From an uncultured Megasphaera sp. (GTDB lineage: Bacteria; Bacillota; Negativicutes; Veillonellales; Megasphaeraceae): a DNA stretch of 16,316 nt. This document shows, piece after piece, positions 14,201 to 16,316 of the stretch; within the stretch, counting starts at the first letter, position 1; each line of letters opens with the position of its first letter. Both the position numbers and the translations under genes were made by a program. Location of the stretch: contig CABQJB010000021.1 of NCBI GenBank assembly GCA_902464195.1, forward strand, positions 1 through 16,316. The letters are read 5' to 3'. The notes under the pieces are model-generated. The model ran no database searches. It had not been told where the DNA came from and saw nothing but the letters and a program-made list of their open reading frames with translations.

Positions 14201-14802
14201 GTCACGACGTTGATGAGGCCGGCCTTATCGTAGACCGGCTCTTCCCGGCGCGTTTCCTGACCATACTCATAGTGGGCACAAAAGAGTTGTATATCTTCAT
14301 ACGACATGGGCCGGCCAAAGTAATACCCCTGTATCTTTTCACAGCCGATCTGCCGCAAGAAATCGACTTGGGCCTTCGTTTCCGCTCCTTCGGCCAGGGT
14401 GTGGACGCCCAGTTCCTTGGCCATGAGGACGATGGCCTTGAGGATACGGCGGCTCTTTTCGTTGAAATTGCGCAAAAAGGCCATGTCGATCTTGAGTTCG
14501 TCGAAATGGTAGTTATGCAGGACGTTGAGCGACGAATAGGCACTGCCGAAGTCGTCGAGCCAGACCTGATAGCCTGACTGCTGGAACTGCCGCAGGGTCT
14601 GGACCAGGTTGTGCTTTTCTTTGACCAGCGCCGTTTCCGTCACTTCAATGCGGATATAATCGCGTTGCAGGTCATAGCGGTCTACGACATTCTCCACCAT
14701 GACAAAGGGGTCCATGAGGTTGAAATCATGGCGCGACAAATTGACCGACACGGGCAGGACGGGCAGCTTGTTGAGCAGGCGGTAGTGGAGCTGCTTGGCC
14801 AC
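11269..14802 (-). CDS. C-terminal part: rest of EAL, PAS repeats, GGDEF-like, GAF, active GGDEF
   Basis: Residues counted from the codon after TAG. The EAL domain continues with every catalytic element: NLS (21-23), EVTE (53-56), DDFG (83-86), K104 in DELKID, AEGAET (137-142), QGYYFGRP (158-165). Next come PAS-like domains (about 200-300, 318-415, 460-565) and a second GGDEF-fold domain (577-735) with SGSRF in place of the signature. Then follow a PAS domain with C789 and C800-ADC-C803 region (750-850), a GAF-like domain (about 875-1020) and an intact GGDEF (1030-1170) with DLNGLKQTND and FRMGGDEF (GGDEF 1105-1109). No RxxD inhibitory site is seen before it. The full protein would have one phosphodiesterase and one cyclase. 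The first codon GTG has no ribosome site, so separate translation is doubtful. Stop TGA overlaps bioY. Confidence 0.8.
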   Translation of the reverse strand: MAKQLHYRLLNKLPVLPVSVNLSRHDFNLMDPFVMVENVVDRYDLQRDYIRIEVTETALVKEKHNLVQTLRQFQQSGYQVWLDDFGSAYSSLNVLHNYHFDELKIDMAFLRNFNEKSRRILKAIVLMAKELGVHTLAEGAETKAQVDFLRQIGCEKIQGYYFGRPMSYEDIQLFCAHYEYGQETRREEPVYDKAGLINVVTDVPVAVFHYDGARAGVLSANPPFRRVIGEALPGYNGRDLPLWLDDLSFRQRLQPCLDELVASGKEQVVTYIEEDHYLQLHLELIGGTQGRYLGRAWVYNIADAGEDKEAHRIDYLLRNILKLYTGLYYLNPQKDTFEVIKTTMPNWVEGQVQKGIPELLTDYAEQFVYDDDRERFLSFRVFRIKQADGSYCWTVFLAMLLRNDGRQDVLLCCRDDVWETARDRKSLLPVLAMSFGIHEWEPVRQPYFRLLRELSQAMIHYSDIKFFWKDRSRRFAGVSQSFLDYYGLKDDKILIGKTDEEVGWHINGQVYQEAELAVLERGEVMRDVIGECLVHGRLHRITATKFPIYRGKHIIGLLGYFNDLEEADAKKEALQKISFVDKETGLLNFRGLLLAAEEYMENYRRHGNDYVCIMLEVPEYEQIFQDYGEEVARKLLQAITQRLLAINSLKETMAHLSGSRFFCITNQNLDRDFRNTLLELTNVIHDITDIDGYSCTLYLQYAIAQGSEGRDFDEIMQLLRERLEDAKEQRYGQAVYISDRLVFDKEKFDKLDEEVSIIDPDTYEMVYVNEYMQKSYGLSDAYSWVGEKCYKLLAGLDAPCADCINDRLRRDSFYTVMRRNRKTEQHVFMRTTLIPWQGKNYRFSMAADINPYISHDLAENNVIFREVMANEVIAIGMREANPDIGLQKMLEKIGHSLQAERVLIFEEQGNRVSATYEWHQEELQPVAHTLQHIPINSLRPLYDTFDAKQMAIIEDAPEFVRKHPGFHAHIPGIRRLVSGHLTQSGKSLGFTEVINPSALAFKSAGLLLSTLTLFLAIMLRNRDTFRSLERLSATDQLTGVGNRRAFSEYRRTLPDGISLAFIFGDLNGLKQTNDTQGHEVGDQLIRQAALIMKGLTGDIAVFRMGGDEFIIVARNADEAQARRLVKDLRARYRSSGISMALGYIVCQTPIVNIDDVLSQVDQKMYADKERIYGRRHS

Positions 14803-15900
14803 CTAATTCAGGACATAGATATCCAATTTATGGATGAGCCGGGCCTGTTCCAGGACGGGAATGAAGACATTGGGCATGAGCCGGCCATAGACCGGGTCTT
14901 CCCAGCGGGCCAGGGCTTCGGCACCGCAGATTTTCCCGGTCATGGACCGGACGACAGGCTGATAATAAACCTTGATATGGCCTTTTTCCAGGGCAGTCTT
15001 GAAGTTTTCCAGGACGAAGGCCCGCTTTTCCAGGGCTTCGCCCATGTCCCGCGTGTAGATGGCCCAGCAGCGCGTGGCATCGGTCTTGATGGTATCGCAG
15101 GCAATCTTGGCCATATCGAAAGTATGGCGCACGATATGGATATCATTCTCTTCGAGCAGGCAGACGCCGGCCTTCAAGACGATATTGGAATTATTGATGT
15201 ACGCGTTGACGCGACTGCAGATGACCTCTATCTTTTGGAATATATCTTCCCGCTTCGCCAGGACGCCAAAACCATCGGCCGAAAAATGGGAAATGAGAGA
15301 TTCCGGGAAATACTGGCGCAACAGGTCGGCAATTCGCTTGAGGCAATGGTCGCCGGCAGCCAGGCCATGGAGGGAATTGTAGAGGCGGAAGTTCGTCAGA
15401 TTGAAATAAATCGGACAGTATTCAGACAAACGGCCCTTGGGGCTTTCCCGCCGGGCTACCTGCAAAGCTTTCTTAAAGAACAGGCGCATCCCCAGCAGTC
15501 CCGTCAGCGGGTCGTTATGAGTACTGCTGCCCTTTAGTTCGCTGCTGATGATCTGCAGCAGCCAGGCTTTCTTTCCATCGTCCAGAGAAATGACGCTGGC
15601 CGATCCTTCGGCCCGGCGGAAATGGTCATCCCGCGTGCGGAAGCGAAAGGTCACGAATTCCGAATGGTCCGGTTCGGACATATGGGCGACGGGATAATAG
15701 TCCTCGCCATCGACCATGCCCCGGAACTGCCGTCCCGTAAAGCGGTAAAACTCCGCTTCATCCATACAATGATAAATCTTCAGCATCCCTTTATTGACAA
15801 ATAAAATGGGTTCGCCTGGTTCCATGCCAATCAGGCAGATACCGGACGTCAGCCGGTCATAATAGTGATGCAGCTCGCTCTGGATTTCCTCTAGCCCCAT
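14803..15900 (-). CDS. N-terminal part: PAS, degenerate GGDEF, start of EAL domain
   Basis: If TAG at 14803 is read as stop, this gives a 365-residue protein. A PAS-like domain (about 15-120) is followed by a GGDEF-fold domain opening with DPLTGLLGMRLFF (130-142). Its signature is SADGF (207-211) instead of GGDEF, so it cannot be a cyclase, though it may bind GTP. The first strand of an EAL domain follows (VYYQPVV, EALARW at 328-333) and breaks off after the LDIYVLN helix. The truncated EAL lacks all other catalytic residues and would be inactive. ATG 15900 is preferred: AAGGA lies about 10 nt upstream with GAAGG nearer, while the upstream GTG (15924) has none. No membrane segment or signal peptide. 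An extended -10 lies about 90 nt upstream. Confidence 0.8.
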   Translation of the reverse strand: MGLEEIQSELHHYYDRLTSGICLIGMEPGEPILFVNKGMLKIYHCMDEAEFYRFTGRQFRGMVDGEDYYPVAHMSEPDHSEFVTFRFRTRDDHFRRAEGSASVISLDDGKKAWLLQIISSELKGSSTHNDPLTGLLGMRLFFKKALQVARRESPKGRLSEYCPIYFNLTNFRLYNSLHGLAAGDHCLKRIADLLRQYFPESLISHFSADGFGVLAKREDIFQKIEVICSRVNAYINNSNIVLKAGVCLLEENDIHIVRHTFDMAKIACDTIKTDATRCWAIYTRDMGEALEKRAFVLENFKTALEKGHIKVYYQPVVRSMTGKICGAEALARWEDPVYGRLMPNVFIPVLEQARLIHKLDIYVLN

Positions 15901-16316
15901 GCCCTTCACATCCTTCTGTGCCACACGTTATAAAGCATTACGATTGTCAAGACAAATGATATATATAGCGTTTATAAAATCTACGTTCATTATATCACAA
16001 GGCAGTCATTCACGCACGGGTTTCCGGTCTGTCCGGTATAACAGGATATAGCCAAATTCGACAGCCACCATACACATTCCCCGATTTTAGACAGGAGTTT
16101 GCCTTCTTCATCAGATGGCCAGCGTCCTTCATGACTCATGGTCAGCCGTCCTACCAGACCGGCGTCGGTCAAAAAAGCCAGGGCATCTTCCTAGACGGAC
16201 CATTCGGAACCACTTCTTTTCCTCGGACTCAGATGCGGCTTCGCCGCTACAACTCACGATTTAGTTACAACCATATACCGCTCGTCATAAATTTCGTCTA
16301 TCTACGGAATTCACGC
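15901..16316. other. Gene-poor region with possible coding remnant
   Basis: The first 90 bp hold the leader and promoter of the c-di-GMP gene. On the minus strand, 15990-16190 encodes a protein-like stretch (EDALAFLTDAGL, then SHEGRWPSDEEGKLLSKIGE and WWLSNLA) with codon use like neighbouring genes. It lacks a ribosome site, has an in-frame TAG at 16191-16193 just upstream, and ends at a TAA inside the -10 box. I do not recognise the protein; it may be the 3' end of a decayed gene. A perfect GCGGC-TTC-GCCGC hairpin lies at 16235-16247. Nothing else is identifiable to the window end. Confidence 0.4.
15989..15997 (-). promoter_or_regulatory. Extended -10 promoter candidate of the c-di-GMP gene
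   Basis: Minus strand TGATATAAT, perfect -10 at 15989-15994 with TG extension; the -35 position is poor. The leader would be about 80 nt. A perfect TTGACA also occurs downstream at 15945-15950, but no -10 follows at 16-18 nt. Confidence 0.45.

Larger units (their letters stand above)
11269..15900 (-). pseudogene. Giant c-di-GMP signalling gene interrupted by one in-frame TAG
   Basis: One open frame of 1544 codons, apart from a single TAG at 14803-14805 (codon 366), encodes a multidomain sensor. The TAG falls inside the EAL domain, between LDIYVLN and VAKQLHYRL. Related EAL domains commonly have Gln there (VLxQ), so one CAG-to-TAG transition explains it. No frameshift is present and both sides are otherwise intact, so the event is recent, a sequencing error, or suppressed. 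Bases 15901-15924 extend the frame to a GTG without a ribosome site. TAG also ends tmk and the TIGR04076 gene here, so TAG is a normal stop in this genome. Confidence 0.8.

Noticed and set aside
14799..14815. Genome-wide reassignment of TAG to an amino acid
   Set aside because: TAG serves as the natural stop of tmk and of the TIGR04076 gene in the same window, so only a local mutation, error or partial suppression is plausible.

Overview
The window looks like chromosomal DNA of a moderately G+C-rich Gram-positive-lineage bacterium (Bacillota). The evidence is the gene order on the minus strand, an Orn/Lys/Arg decarboxylase relative followed by tmk, holB, ricT (yaaT), trmN6 (yabB), rsmI (yabC), metG and tatD (yabD). 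This is the B. subtilis yaaO-tmk-holB-yaaT-yabB-yabC-metS-yabD cluster in compact form. Protein style, short intergenic AT-rich spacers and codon use suggest the Negativicutes, near Megasphaera; that placement is inference from impression, not from a search.

Layout. (1) 1-342: a minus-strand tRNA-Gly(GCC) with its own strong promoter, an intrinsic terminator, a long AT-rich inverted repeat and a second terminator-like hairpin. (2) 343-615: a small Cys-rich TIGR04076-type protein. (3) 637-811: a spacer holding a 107-bp MITE-like palindromic element. (4) 812-9648: a nine-gene minus-strand operon of housekeeping genes (NUDIX hydrolase, decarboxylase, tmk, holB, ricT, trmN6, rsmI, metG, tatD) with many overlaps or short gaps and a probable internal promoter in front of holB. 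(5) 9649-9799: a divergent promoter region with a dyad between the two promoters. (6) 9800-11278: plus-strand pyridoxal/pyridoxamine kinase and bioY (biotin transporter S component). (7) 11269-15900: a very large minus-strand cyclic-di-GMP signalling gene (PAS, GGDEF-like, EAL, several PAS, GGDEF-like, PAS, GAF, GGDEF) split by one in-frame TAG codon. (8) 15901-16316: its promoter, then mostly unassigned DNA with a possible gene remnant.

How they work together. The operon couples dTTP supply (Tmk), replication clamp loading (HolB), tRNA and rRNA modification (TrmN6, RsmI, and RicT through tRNA/RNA processing in Bacillus), methionyl-tRNA charging and nucleic-acid turnover (TatD). The divergent unit handles two vitamins, B6 salvage and biotin uptake. 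bioY carries an unusual 5' region: a 15-bp hairpin that hides its Shine-Dalgarno sequence only in transcripts reading through from pdxY, and a dyad overlapping its -35 box. The main oddities are the amber codon in an otherwise intact EAL domain, the bioY hairpin, and the two palindromic intergenic elements. No CRISPR array, phage gene, transposase, resistance gene or obvious new defence system is visible.
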